From Alicyclobacillus herbarius DSM 13609 (GTDB lineage Bacteria > Bacillota > Bacilli > Alicyclobacillales > Alicyclobacillaceae), in the NCBI RefSeq assembly GCF_000430585.1, contig NZ_AUMH01000013.1, positions 49,465 to 113,464 of the forward strand: DNA of 64,000 nucleotides, given 5' to 3'. The notes below the pieces were generated by a model. It was not told the DNA's origin. It did not search any database and worked only from the letters and a program-made list of their open reading frames with translations. Position numbers and translations under genes: made by a program. Numbering within the stretch: position 1 is the first letter of the stretch; the number at the start of each line of letters is the position of its first letter. Positions 1 through 10,271 of the stretch are shown piece by piece.

Positions 1-2
1 CG

Positions 3-890
3 CTCTACAGCCTATACCAGCGCATCGCAGAAGGGCGCGTGCCGCACGCATTACTCTTCATCGGGTGGAGAGCCGCGACCGGGCATTTATCCGAATTTTT
101 GGCGAAAACCCTGTTGTGTACGGGCGAAGCGGCTCCCTGCGGGAGATGCGAGTCTTGCCGGCAGTTTGCGGCGGGCAGCCACCCCGATTACACGGTCATC
201 GACGGGGGAGAGGACGGAATTCGCACCGGTCACGTAGAGGCGTTGCAGCAGCAACTCATGGTCCGCGGTCACGGGCGGCGGATTGTCTATGTCCTGCGGG
301 AAATCGACTTGGCGACTCCGGTGGCCGCCAACCGTCTCTTAAAAACCCTGGAGGAGCCAGCGGCTCCCATCATCGCCATCCTTACCACGGCGTACCCGGA
401 ACGCGTATTGGCAACCATTCGCTCTCGGTGTTTCGCCTTTCCGGCCGTTTCCGAAGCAGAAGCGGCGCAGGATCCGTGGCCGGCCGCGCTGGCCAGTGCG
501 GGTCAAGACGGAGAAACGTTTGCCACCCTTCTGCCGCGAGTGATACAATGGACCCAAGCATGGCTGGACAGGGAAGAACCAGCACTGCTGTTGGCAGAAC
601 GTTTGCAGAACATGACGGCGGATGTGTCTGAAGAGGACGCATGGCCGCAGGTTTTATGGATGCTTTCCGCCTGGTGGCAGGACATCCTGCATACCAAGGC
701 GGGCCAAGGCCCCATCCGGTTTGCGGACCACCACGGCACGCTCCAGCGGCAGGCGGAGTCCGCGGACCTCGGCCAGCTTACGCAAGGGATTCAGCTTCTG
801 CTGGATGCACAGACACGGCTTCGGTCGCACGTGGCAGCCGCGCTCAACGCGGAGCAGCTATGCATTCGCTTGCGGCGCTTGCGGCCGTAG
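3..890 (+). CDS. holB: DNA polymerase III delta' subunit (5' partial)
   Basis: Clamp-loader subunit that, with DnaX and delta, loads the sliding clamp on DNA. The reading frame is open to the left window edge and the residues before the GTG at 39 (ending in AEGR) already fit the family, so the true start lies outside. It shows the delta' hallmarks: PHALLFIG, a four-cysteine zinc module (CTGEAAPCGRCESC), NRLLKTLEEP and the SRC sensor region. The P-loop is degenerate (GWRAATGH, no lysine), as expected for a subunit that need not hydrolyse ATP. It is followed by ricT, as in Bacillus subtilis. Confidence 0.93.
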   Translation, partial: LYSLYQRIAEGRVPHALLFIGWRAATGHLSEFLAKTLLCTGEAAPCGRCESCRQFAAGSHPDYTVIDGGEDGIRTGHVEALQQQLMVRGHGRRIVYVLREIDLATPVAANRLLKTLEEPAAPIIAILTTAYPERVLATIRSRCFAFPAVSEAEAAQDPWPAALASAGQDGETFATLLPRVIQWTQAWLDREEPALLLAERLQNMTADVSEEDAWPQVLWMLSAWWQDILHTKAGQGPIRFADHHGTLQRQAESADLGQLTQGIQLLLDAQTRLRSHVAAALNAEQLCIRLRRLRP

Positions 891-945
891 CCTACCTTCA
901 TCGGGTTGGCCCGCGGCCGGGTGACGGCACCGGGGGGCGAATCAC

Positions 946-1605
946 ATGTATACGGTTATCGGTGTCCGGTTTAAACCGGCCGGGAAGATCTACTACTTTG
1001 ACCCCGGGGATTTTTCGATTGTACGTAACGATCACGTCATCGTGGAGACTACGCGTGGTGTCGAATACGGCGAAGTGGTGGTGGGGCCGCAACAGGTCAC
1101 CGCGGACGACGTGGTGTTGCCGTTGAAAAAGGTTCGCCGCGTGGCGACGGCAGAGGATGCCATGCAGGTGGTTGACAATCAGCGGCGGGCGAAAGAGGCC
1201 ATCGCGGTGTTCAAGCAAAAGATTGCGGCGCACGGTTTGCAGATGAAATCGGTCGACGCGGAGTATACGTTTGACCGTGCGAAGCTCATTTTCTACTTCA
1301 CTGCCGACGGGCGCGTGGATTTTCGCGAGCTGGTCAAGGACCTGGCGTCCGTCTTCCGGGTGCGTATTGAGTTACGACAGATTGGTGTGCGAGACGAAGC
1401 CAAGATGCTTGGTGGCATTGGCCCTTGCGGCCGATTGCTTTGCTGTAGCACATGGATGGGAGAGTTTGATCCCGTTTCCATTCGGATGGCGAAAGACCAA
1501 GGCCTTTCGCTCAATCCGACGAAGATTTCGGGCCTGTGCGGCCGGCTGATGTGCTGTCTGAAGTTCGAGAACGATGTCTACCAGGAACAGGGGACGTTGA
1601 TCTAA
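946..1605 (+). CDS. ricT: RicT/YaaT, PSP1-domain regulator of RNA processing
   Basis: Member of the RicT (YaaT) family. In Bacillus subtilis RicT joins RicA and RicF in an iron-sulfur complex that supports RNase Y-dependent mRNA maturation, competence, biofilm formation and sporulation phosphorelay activity. The PSP1 core is complete and the paired cysteine motifs CGRLLCC and CGRLMCC are present near residues 163 and 199. The protein is 219 residues and stops shortly after the second motif, about 50 residues short of the usual length of about 275. Only five bases separate its stop from yabA, so there is no room for a missing tail. Confidence 0.93.
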   Translation: MYTVIGVRFKPAGKIYYFDPGDFSIVRNDHVIVETTRGVEYGEVVVGPQQVTADDVVLPLKKVRRVATAEDAMQVVDNQRRAKEAIAVFKQKIAAHGLQMKSVDAEYTFDRAKLIFYFTADGRVDFRELVKDLASVFRVRIELRQIGVRDEAKMLGGIGPCGRLLCCSTWMGEFDPVSIRMAKDQGLSLNPTKISGLCGRLMCCLKFENDVYQEQGTLI

Positions 1606-1610
1606 CCACC

Positions 1611-1913
1611 ATGGACAAACAGTCGCTGTTTGTGCAGGTCGCAAACCTGGAGGAACGGATTGGCGAGTTGTACGTCGAACTGGGGTCGTTGAAACAGAAA
1701 ATCCAGACCCTGATTGAGGAGAACCAGCACCTGGAGCAGGAGAAGGAACGCTGGAAGCGTTTAGCTACCGGCGAGACACAGGAGCCGGGTTCAGGTCTGG
1801 ATAACCTGTACCGGATTTACCAAGAAGGGTTCCACATCTGCAACGTCAAATACGGGAGTTTGCGTACGGAAGGCGAATGCCTGTTCTGTATGGGTTTTTT
1901 GAAAAAGAGTTAG
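1611..1913 (+). CDS. yabA: Replication initiation control protein YabA
   Basis: Negative regulator of replication initiation that bridges DnaA and the sliding clamp DnaN. The 100-residue product has an N-terminal leucine-rich coiled coil (residues 1-50) for tetramerisation and a C-terminal zinc-binding part with His and Cys ligands (HICN near residue 77 and CLFC near residue 92). The ATG at 1611 is chosen because the family starts MDK. An upstream in-frame ATG at 1536 would overlap ricT heavily. The ribosome-binding site is poor, so translation is probably coupled to ricT, which ends five bases upstream. Confidence 0.93.
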   Translation: MDKQSLFVQVANLEERIGELYVELGSLKQKIQTLIEENQHLEQEKERWKRLATGETQEPGSGLDNLYRIYQEGFHICNVKYGSLRTEGECLFCMGFLKKS

Positions 1914-1920
1914 TGAACAG

Positions 1921-1947
1921 GGGGACGGCAGGCGGCCGTCCCCTTCG
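1921..1947 (+). terminator. Hairpin after yabA
   Basis: An 8-bp perfect GC-rich stem (GGGGACGG at 1921-1928 with CCGTCCCC at 1936-1943) with a 7-base loop follows the yabA stop by eight bases. The T tract is weak, so termination may be partial. Confidence 0.55.
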
Positions 1948-2003
1948 TTGTCAGCACAGCGCTCGCGCTGGGACAGCCGCATGGATGCCTTCAGGAGGGT
2001 AGC

Positions 2004-2981
2004 ATGATATCGGTCCAGGACAGTTTTGTATCGGAGGCGCCTTGTCTCTGGGTGTGCAGTACCCCTATCGGCAATTTGCAGGACGTGACGTTTCGTCTGC
2101 TCGACGTGTTGCGGCAGGCGGATGTGATTTGCGCCGAAGACACACGTCAGACGCGCAAATTGCTCGCTCGCTACGAGATCCCGGGGAAGACGCTGGTCAG
2201 CTATCACCAACACAACCAGGCTTCGCGACGGGACGACCTGCGTGGGTGGTGGGCGGAAGGCAAACGGATTGCGTTGGTGTCGGACGCGGGCACCCCGCTC
2301 TTGTCCGATCCGGGCGAAGACGCGGTAGCGTTGGCTGTGGAGGAGAAGATTCCGGTCATTCCGGTGCCGGGGCCGAGCGCCCTCTTGGCTGCCCTGGTCG
2401 CAAGCGGCTGTTCGATGCTGCCGTTCACGTTCATCGGATTCCTGCCTAGGTCCAACCGTGAGCTGAATGCGGTGCTGGAGGATGTCGCCACGCTGCCGGG
2501 CAGCGTCGTCTGCTACGAAGCCCCGCATCGGCTGGAGGGGACGTTGCAGCGCTTGGCGGAGCGCTTTCCGGGACGGCGGGTGGTGCTTGGACGGGAGCTG
2601 ACCAAGCGGCATGAGCAGTTTATCCGGGGACCGGTGGAGGACGTGCTGAAATTCGTGCAAACCGAAGGCACGCGCGGAGAGTACGTGATTGTACTTGACG
2701 CAATTCGGCGGCTCGGCGAACGGGCTGCCGGGGCGGCGGGTCACGGTAGAGAGGTGCCGGCCGCTAAGGACGACCATGCCAGTGCAGTCCGTGGTGAGGG
2801 TGTGTCGGCCGCATCGCAGTCTGAGTCGCCCGCATCGCGGTTCGAGTCTGCCATGGCGGAGGTTCAGGCGCGCATGGTAGCCGGAGAGACGCACACCCAG
2901 GCGGTGCGCGAAGCGGCGAGAGCGCATGGTGTGCCGAGGCGGCGGTTATATCAGGCCACGCTTCCGGAGACAAAGGCTTAA
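2004..2981 (+). CDS. rsmI: 16S rRNA (cytidine-1402-2'-O)-methyltransferase
   Basis: SAM-dependent tetrapyrrole-methylase fold enzyme that 2'-O-methylates C1402 in the 16S rRNA decoding centre. Visible motifs are STPIGNLQDVT near residue 20, AEDTRQTRKLL, VSDAGTPLLSDPG and PVPGPSALLAAL. The start at 2004 follows a strong AGGAGGGT site. At 325 residues it is longer than the usual 280-295: a low-complexity linker around residues 240-280 includes an imperfect 21-bp tandem repeat (2808-2849) before the usual C-terminal helical segment. The yabB and yazA genes that sit before rsmI in Bacillus subtilis are absent here. Confidence 0.95.
   Translation: MISVQDSFVSEAPCLWVCSTPIGNLQDVTFRLLDVLRQADVICAEDTRQTRKLLARYEIPGKTLVSYHQHNQASRRDDLRGWWAEGKRIALVSDAGTPLLSDPGEDAVALAVEEKIPVIPVPGPSALLAALVASGCSMLPFTFIGFLPRSNRELNAVLEDVATLPGSVVCYEAPHRLEGTLQRLAERFPGRRVVLGRELTKRHEQFIRGPVEDVLKFVQTEGTRGEYVIVLDAIRRLGERAAGAAGHGREVPAAKDDHASAVRGEGVSAASQSESPASRFESAMAEVQARMVAGETHTQAVREAARAHGVPRRRLYQATLPETKA
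2808..2849 (+). repeat. 21-bp imperfect tandem repeat (2 copies) in rsmI
   Basis: Two adjacent 21-bp units, 2808-2828 and 2829-2849, encode AASQSES and PASRFES within the rsmI linker. The unit length is a multiple of three, so the frame is kept. Confidence 0.6.
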
Positions 2982-3010
2982 AAACATCAGACACAGCTCG
3001 CACGGCGCGA

Positions 3011-3034
3011 TTGGCGGGCCGGGCGGCCCGCCAA
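3011..3034. terminator. Perfect hairpin between convergent rsmI and abrB
   Basis: A 10-bp perfect GC-rich inverted repeat (TTGGCGGGCC, 4-base loop, GGCCCGCCAA) lies between the converging rsmI and abrB genes. Its position suits a bidirectional terminator, but neither side has a T tract. Confidence 0.5.
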
Positions 3035-3052
3035 CGTAGGACACGTCAGATT

Positions 3053-3298
3053 TCAGGAGCTCATTTCCGCGATGCAGGATGGGCAGATGTTCTTACCTTT
3101 AAAGTGAATAATCTCGTCCGCTTGACCGCAGAAGATGCAAGCCGGCTCGTATTTCTTCAGGATGATGCGGTCTCCGTCCACGTAGATTTCCAGTGCATCC
3201 TTTTCGGCAATCCCGAGTGTCCGTCGCAATTCAATCGGAATCACAACGCGTCCAAGCTCGTCCACCTTGCGCACAATGCCGGTCGACTTCACTTTCAT
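3053..3298 (-). CDS. abrB: Transition-state regulator AbrB
   Basis: DNA-binding repressor of post-exponential genes, itself repressed by phosphorylated Spo0A in Bacillus. The N-terminal swapped-hairpin domain is nearly identical to Bacillus AbrB (STGIVRKVDELGRVVIPIEL, residues 4-23). The C-terminal half differs: it is short and carries two CxxC pairs (CIFC and CPSC), suggesting a small zinc ribbon in place of the usual C-terminal multimerisation domain. A good AAGGAG site precedes the start; the ATG at 3298 is preferred over the GTG at 3301. It is convergent with rsmI, matching the Bacillus position just before metG. Confidence 0.93.
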   Translation of the reverse strand: MKVKSTGIVRKVDELGRVVIPIELRRTLGIAEKDALEIYVDGDRIILKKYEPACIFCGQADEIIHFKGKNICPSCIAEMSS

Positions 3299-3776
3299 CA
3301 CTCCTTAACATTGTTCCGAAAAGTCATTCAACCTCGGTGGGCCAGACTCCCAGGGTCAGATCCTTTTCGGGATGTCAGTGAATCGCTCACTGTTTTGCCA
3401 GTTGGGCGGGCATAAACGTGATATTGTTTATTCCCAGGCTGTCGGTTCAACCAATGCCTATCAGCCCAAATGACGCTTGGAATTACTGTAACTATACATG
3501 ATAGCAAGATATTTGCATAGATCTTTTTGAAAAAGAACCTTGAAAAATTCCAGGTCTCCCGCTTTTCACTCCTTCTGGACGCTGAATTCGCATTCGAAAC
3601 GGCAGGACTTCCAGCGAAAAAGCCGATCCTGGGCTGGATGCGTGGTGTTTATTCCTCATCCTTGTCGGACGAAATTGGATGGTACATACATAACTGTAAT
3701 TGGAGAACCTCGATTCTTAAGATACGACCAGATAGGAGTACCAGTCAATACAAACCTTTACGTTCGCGCCTGTCAT
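3299..3776. other. AT-richer intergenic region between abrB and the metG leader
   Basis: No gene is supported here. The stretch from about 3420 to 3776 is visibly richer in A and T than the rest of the window and holds only short unconvincing frames. A 6-bp palindrome with a 5-base centre (CAGTGA/TCACTG, 3376-3392) lies upstream of abrB and could be a protein-binding site. A weak reverse-strand promoter for abrB (TTGAAC with an AT-rich -10 near 3422-3450) is possible. Confidence 0.4.
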
Positions 3777-3805
3777 TTGACACCTTGTGGAGTTCCTGCT
3801 ATATT
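3777..3805 (+). promoter_or_regulatory. Sigma-A promoter of the metG T-box transcript
   Basis: TTGACA at 3777-3782, a 17-bp spacer, and TATATT at 3800-3805. Transcription would start near 3812, giving the length expected for a T-box leader before metG. Confidence 0.8.
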
Positions 3806-3829
3806 TCAAGCATTCAATTGAACACGAAC

Positions 3830-6184
<2,355 letters not shown>

Positions 6185-6185
<1 letters not shown>

Positions 6186-6991
6186 TGCTGTTTGACAGCC
6201 ACTGCCACCTGTTTGACGAGCGGTTTCGCGACGACCTGCCGGCGGTCGTCGAACGGGCGCGTCAGGCTGGGGTAGAGGGGTTTGTGGTGCCGGCGGTGGA
6301 CTTGGCCACCGCCGAGGAGGCCATCCGACTCACCCGTCAGTTCCCGGATGTGTATGCCGCAGTGGGGCTGCATCCAGAGTCGTTGAATACGCACACCGTG
6401 GCGGACATCCCCGCCGTACGCGCCTTGGCGGAAGACGCGAAGGTGGTGGCAATTGGCGAGATTGGCCTTGATTACTACTGGAACACCGCGCCGCCGGATG
6501 TCCAACAGGCGGTGCTGCGGGCACAGCTGTGCCTGGCTAAGGAACTCGGACTGCCGGTCATCATTCACAATCGGGACGCGACGGAGGACACCGTGCGGTT
6601 GTTGGAGGAGGAGGCGGGCCCGACGCTCTGCGGCGTGATGCACTGTTTCAGCGCCGACTGGGAGGCGGCCGCACGCTGCCTGGCCATCGGGTTTTACATC
6701 TCGTTTGGCGGGCCGGTGACGTTCAAGCGCAACGAGGAGCTGCGCCAGGTCGCCGCCCGCGTCCCGGCTGACAGGCTGTTGATTGAGACGGACAGCCCGT
6801 ACCTCTCCCCGCACCCTCTGCGTGGCAAGCGCAACGAACCGGAGCGGGTCCGTCTCGTCGCCGAGACACTGGCCCAGGTCCGCGGAGAGACTGTGGCCCA
6901 GGTGGCTGCGCAGACGACCGCCAACGCGCGCCGGCTGTTTGCCCTGCCCGCAACTGGGACGGACGAGGAGGACACGAAATCCCGTGGCTGA
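6185..6991 (+). CDS. tatD: TatD-family metal-dependent hydrolase/DNase
   Basis: TIM-barrel metallo-hydrolase of the TatD family, whose members act as 3'-5' exonucleases or in DNA repair. Motifs are DSHCHL (residues 4-9), GEIGLDYYW, PVIIHNRDA, MHCFS and ETDSPYL, which provide the metal ligands. The length of 268 residues is typical. The ATG at 6185 overlaps the metG stop codon (TGATG), showing translational coupling; the GTG one codon earlier is the alternative. It corresponds to yabD in Bacillus subtilis and sits in the same order before rnmV. The yabE gene found between them in Bacillus subtilis is absent. Confidence 0.95.
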
Positions 6992-7799
6992 GGTCGGACG
7001 TGATGAGGCGCTTTACTGTGCGGCGCGGCTTGATGAGGCAGAGCACAACACTACGCAGCGCAACAACGGGCGCCCTGGTGAATCGAGGCGCGGCCAGGCG
7101 GTGCGCGGCCGGCCAGCCCGCCAACGGCCGCGGTTTGCAGAGGTCATCGTGGTCGAAGGGATGCACGATAAGCAAAAGCTGGAGAGCGTCGTGGACGCGG
7201 ATGTGTTCGTGGTCGGCGGTGACCGTGTCGGGCGCCGCGTACTGGACCAGCTGCGCCGAATTCGCGAGCGCCGGGGTCTCATCATTTTGACCGATCCGGA
7301 CGGTCCTGGGGAGCGTATCCGCCGTCGCATTGACGCACACGTTCCAGGTTGCCGGCACGCCTTCATCCCGCGACGAGAGGCGACCGACGGCCGCCGCGTG
7401 GGCGTGGAGCTGGCCAGCCGAGACGCCATCGTACGGGCGCTGGAGGGAGCTCGGGCTACCCGTATAAACAGCGCAGGTGGAAGGGAAGCTGAACCTGCCG
7501 TCGGCGAGGCACCCGGGCTGAACCTCAGGAACCAGGCCGCGGCCGGCACGGAGTTGGAACCGCCCCGGTTTACCCTCGCCGAGTTGACCGCCTGTGGGCT
7601 GGCTGGCAGTCCCGGTGCGGCTGTCTATCGGCAGAGGGTCGGCGAGGTTTTGGGCATCGGGGCCGGCAACGCGAAGTCGTTCGTCAAAAAGCTGAACCTC
7701 TTTGGCGTCACGCTTGCGGAGTGGGATGCGGCGCTCGCCGCCGTGCAACTTCCCACTGCGAAACTCGCCGCCGAGAAAGGGGATGAGGCGGGTGTCTGA
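6984..7799 (+). CDS. rnmV: Ribonuclease M5
   Basis: TOPRIM-domain endonuclease that matures the 5S rRNA precursor. The TOPRIM core is clear: EVIVVEGMHDK, then DVFVVGGDRV, LIILTDPDGPG and the positive GERIRRRI segment. The C-terminal domain (LGIGAGNAKSFVKKLNLFGV) is also present. With GTG 6984 the protein has about 50 extra N-terminal residues; a GTG at 7101 would give a more usual start. GAGGAGG upstream of 6984 supports the longer form. A low-complexity insertion around residues 155-185 separates the two domains. It overlaps tatD by 8 bases and rsmA by 8 bases. Confidence 0.92.
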   Translation: MAEVGRDEALYCAARLDEAEHNTTQRNNGRPGESRRGQAVRGRPARQRPRFAEVIVVEGMHDKQKLESVVDADVFVVGGDRVGRRVLDQLRRIRERRGLIILTDPDGPGERIRRRIDAHVPGCRHAFIPRREATDGRRVGVELASRDAIVRALEGARATRINSAGGREAEPAVGEAPGLNLRNQAAAGTELEPPRFTLAELTACGLAGSPGAAVYRQRVGEVLGIGAGNAKSFVKKLNLFGVTLAEWDAALAAVQLPTAKLAAEKGDEAGV

Positions 7800-8670
7800 G
7801 ACCCTGGAATTGGTCAAGGCGGCCGACCTCAAACGGTTCTTGGCTCGACACGGGTTTACGCTGAAAAAGGGCCTGGGGCAGAACTTTCTCATCGACGGAC
7901 GGGTACTAAACGCGATTGTCGAGGCGGCGGACATCGCCGAGACAGACGGAGTGTTGGAGATTGGTCCGGGCGCCGGGGTGTTGACACAGCGCTTGGCGAC
8001 GAGGGCTAAACGGGTGGCGGCGGTGGAAAAGGACCAGGCGCTAAGGCCATTGTTGGCCGAGTCGCTGGCTGAGTTTCCGCACGTCCGCGTGCTCTTTGCC
8101 GATGTCCTTGAGGTCGACTTGGCCGGGCTTTGGTCCGAATTTACCGACTGCGCGCGGGTGCACGTGGTGGCTAATCTGCCCTATTACGTGACTACACCGA
8201 TTTTGTTCCACATCCTGGAGTCGGATGTGAATGTCTCCAACATCCTCGTCATGGTGCAGAAAGAGGTGGCCGACAGGCTCGCGGCGCCGCCAGGGGGCAA
8301 GGCTTACGGGGCGCTGTCGGTGATGGTTCAGTACCGGGCCGAGGTGGAGCGGGTGGTGACGGTGTCGCCCTCCAGTTTTTTGCCTCCCCCGGGCGTCGAT
8401 TCGGTCGTCGTTCGTTTGACCTGCCGTCCACCCGTTTGTCCGGCCAAGCGCCTTGCCGACCTCCGAAGCGTGGTGCGGGCAGCCTTTGCCACCCGCCGTA
8501 AGACGCTGGCTAACGCCCTGTCCGGAGGGTTGGGTCTTAGCCGCGACGGCGCGCGGGAATTGTTGGAGACAGCCGGGATCCAACCGGATCGACGTGGGGA
8601 GACTTTGGGTTTGTGCGAATTTGTTCGACTTGCCAACGCCTATACGGATAACCTGGGCCAGAACCGTTGA
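7792..8670 (+). CDS. rsmA: 16S rRNA dimethyladenosine transferase KsgA
   Basis: Dimethylates A1518 and A1519 in 16S rRNA using SAM. Motifs visible are KKGLGQNFLID near residue 25, the SAM-binding LEIGPGAGVLT, the catalytic NLPYYVTTPIL and SSFLPPPGVDS. At 292 residues the length is normal. GTG 7792 is chosen because AAGGGG lies nine bases upstream, whereas the ATG at 7783 would directly abut that site. The start overlaps the rnmV stop, keeping the conserved rnmV-ksgA coupling. Confidence 0.95.
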   Translation: MSETLELVKAADLKRFLARHGFTLKKGLGQNFLIDGRVLNAIVEAADIAETDGVLEIGPGAGVLTQRLATRAKRVAAVEKDQALRPLLAESLAEFPHVRVLFADVLEVDLAGLWSEFTDCARVHVVANLPYYVTTPILFHILESDVNVSNILVMVQKEVADRLAAPPGGKAYGALSVMVQYRAEVERVVTVSPSSFLPPPGVDSVVVRLTCRPPVCPAKRLADLRSVVRAAFATRRKTLANALSGGLGLSRDGARELLETAGIQPDRRGETLGLCEFVRLANAYTDNLGQNR

Positions 8671-8681
8671 TTCTGGCCCAG
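8653..8681 (+). terminator. Perfect 11-bp hairpin enclosing the rsmA stop codon
   Basis: CTGGGCCAGAA (8653-8663) pairs exactly with TTCTGGCCCAG (8671-8681). The 7-base loop holds the rsmA TGA. There is no long T tract, so it may be a terminator or an mRNA-stabilising 3' structure. Confidence 0.6.
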
Positions 8682-8761
8682 CACGATTTCTGGCCCCAGT
8701 ACCGTTTCGAGCGCCCGCTGCCTTTCAACCGGGGTGGTGTGCCTTTCTTCACTGCGGTTAT

Positions 8762-8788
8762 TTGACATATACTGTTGACAAGGATAAT
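8762..8788 (+). promoter_or_regulatory. Possible promoter of the YkuK-like gene
   Basis: TTGACA at 8762-8767 and GATAAT at 8783-8788 with a 15-bp spacer. Both hexamers are good but the spacing is short, so the call is tentative. Confidence 0.4.
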
Positions 8789-8819
8789 TGCCCGACTGTT
8801 CATGCAGGAGGTGCGCGCG

Positions 8820-9302
8820 GTGTGGAGGTTCTTCAATCCGACGCACGGCACGATGGACATCCAGGAGGTTGTCGAGGAACTGATTCATGAGGCGAAGAGC
8901 CATCCGCACGACGCGTTCCGTGTGATTATCGGCACGGATTCGCAGCCTAAGCCCCAAGATCAGTCCGTCACCTTCGTGTCGGCGGTCATTTTTCATCGCA
9001 TCGGCAAAGGCGCCCGCTATTTCGTTCATCGGGATCGCCAGCCTTTCATGCGTTCTCTGCGGCAGCGGATGTTCGCGGAGGCTGGGTATTCCCTGCAGCT
9101 GGGCGCGCAGTTGTCGGAGGCGCTCAAGGCGCAAGGCTGCGATTGGCAGATTGAGGTGCATCTGGACGTTGGCGAAAAAGGAGCGACCAAGCAGTTGATT
9201 CGCGAGATTGTGGCCTGGATTACCGCCAGTGGCTACGAGGCGCGCATCAAACCCGATTCCTACGGGGCCTCGAAGGTGGCAGATCGGTACACGAAGGTGT
9301 GA
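8820..9302 (+). CDS. YkuK-type ribonuclease H-like protein (DUF458)
   Basis: Protein of 160 residues of the DUF458/YkuK family, which has an RNase H-like fold; no substrate is established. Seen here are GTDSQ near residue 40 (an acidic residue at the usual first metal position), a central SAVIFHRIGKGARYF strand pair, and a C-terminal KPDSYGASKVADRYTK block typical of the family. GTG 8820 is chosen because AGGAGGTG lies six bases upstream; a TTG at 8775 lacks a site. It is convergent with the next gene. This gene is not in this place in Bacillus subtilis. Confidence 0.82.
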   Translation: MWRFFNPTHGTMDIQEVVEELIHEAKSHPHDAFRVIIGTDSQPKPQDQSVTFVSAVIFHRIGKGARYFVHRDRQPFMRSLRQRMFAEAGYSLQLGAQLSEALKAQGCDWQIEVHLDVGEKGATKQLIREIVAWITASGYEARIKPDSYGASKVADRYTKV

Positions 9303-9324
9303 AAACCGGTCTGCCACTTTGCAT

Positions 9325-10158
9325 CTAGCGGGTCATCCGGATTTCCGCTGTGGCCGCCAGCCGGGCTAGCACATCGAGCCGTCGCGTGCTTGCCAACCCA
9401 ACGTGGCTGCGCCCGCGCCAGTGCCGGCCTGGCGGACGGGCGAGCAAGAATCGTGCCGCCTCGACGGCATCGCCCAGTAAGGTCTCACGCATGCGTGCCT
9501 GGTGGGCGGCCCCACGGGTTTTATCGCCACGGATGCGCACATTGAACACGAGCCTCGGCACGACCGCCATCGGGACGCCCTGACGCAGGCAGTGCGCGAA
9601 GAACAGCCCAGGCTGGTGCAGCCACCACGGCGATACGCGGGTGAACGCCTCGCGCCGGATAAAGAGGGGCAGTTCAGGCACTGCCGCGCCCTGCAGGTGG
9701 GGGGCGAAGCGGTGGGCCAAATCCCGATAGATGCGCGCGTCGGTCCGGAGCGGACGGTGCCGGCTGTCGGCGTAGGCCACCCAGGCGCCACTCTCCCGGG
9801 CGGCCTGTAAAAAGGCGGCCAGCTGAGGTCCGAAACCGCCGCCCCAGTCGCCGTCCACAAACACGTATGCGGCCGCCCGAGGGAAATCGCGCAGGCCCAC
9901 GTAGGCGCCATACGCCCGTCCAACATCCGGCCCCAGTGGTTCCGCCACTTCGAGCACCCGCAGCGTTCTCCCAGTGGCTGCCCACATCAGGGCGGTCGCG
10001 CGGGCCAAGGCGGCGGTCTCGTCCTGGGACCCGTTGTTGATGACGATGCAGGCCCCGACGCCCGCGCGCATGAGCTGCCCCAGGACATGGCGAATTCGGC
10101 CCGCTTCGTTGCGCGCGGCGACCACGGCACAGACCGCGTGCTCCGACTCCCTTCCCAC
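9325..10158 (-). CDS. Family 2 glycosyltransferase-like protein
   Basis: Protein of 277 residues with the GT-A nucleotide-sugar fold of family 2. The N-terminal AVCAVVAARNEAGRI strand and IVINNGSQDETAA loop match the UDP-binding part, and YVFVDGDWGG supplies a DxD-like acidic motif. No membrane segment is evident, so it is probably cytosolic or membrane-associated. The acceptor and sugar cannot be told from the sequence. It is divergent from yabG, and the GTG start has an AGAGGTGA site upstream. Its place beside yabG might hint at a role in the spore envelope, which is inference only. Confidence 0.75.
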   Translation of the reverse strand: MGRESEHAVCAVVAARNEAGRIRHVLGQLMRAGVGACIVINNGSQDETAALARATALMWAATGRTLRVLEVAEPLGPDVGRAYGAYVGLRDFPRAAAYVFVDGDWGGGFGPQLAAFLQAARESGAWVAYADSRHRPLRTDARIYRDLAHRFAPHLQGAAVPELPLFIRREAFTRVSPWWLHQPGLFFAHCLRQGVPMAVVPRLVFNVRIRGDKTRGAAHQARMRETLLGDAVEAARFLLARPPGRHWRGRSHVGLASTRRLDVLARLAATAEIRMTR

Positions 10159-10271
10159 CGTATCACCTCTCTCCTTCCCGCGTGTATCCCGCCTGTGTCC
10201 CGCGTGTCACGGCACCGCCCGCGCGACATATCCTGAAATCAGTACGGCCCCGATACGGGAGGGGGATTCGC

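Noticed and set aside
3720..3770. Reverse-strand VCIDWYS-like peptide recalling an IS3-type transposase core
   Set aside because: Only about ten residues fit, no flanking transposase text or inverted repeats are seen, so a remnant cannot be supported.
8775..8819. Earlier TTG start for the YkuK-like gene
   Set aside because: It overlaps the promoter-like TTGACA elements and lacks a ribosome-binding site; GTG 8820 has an ideal one.
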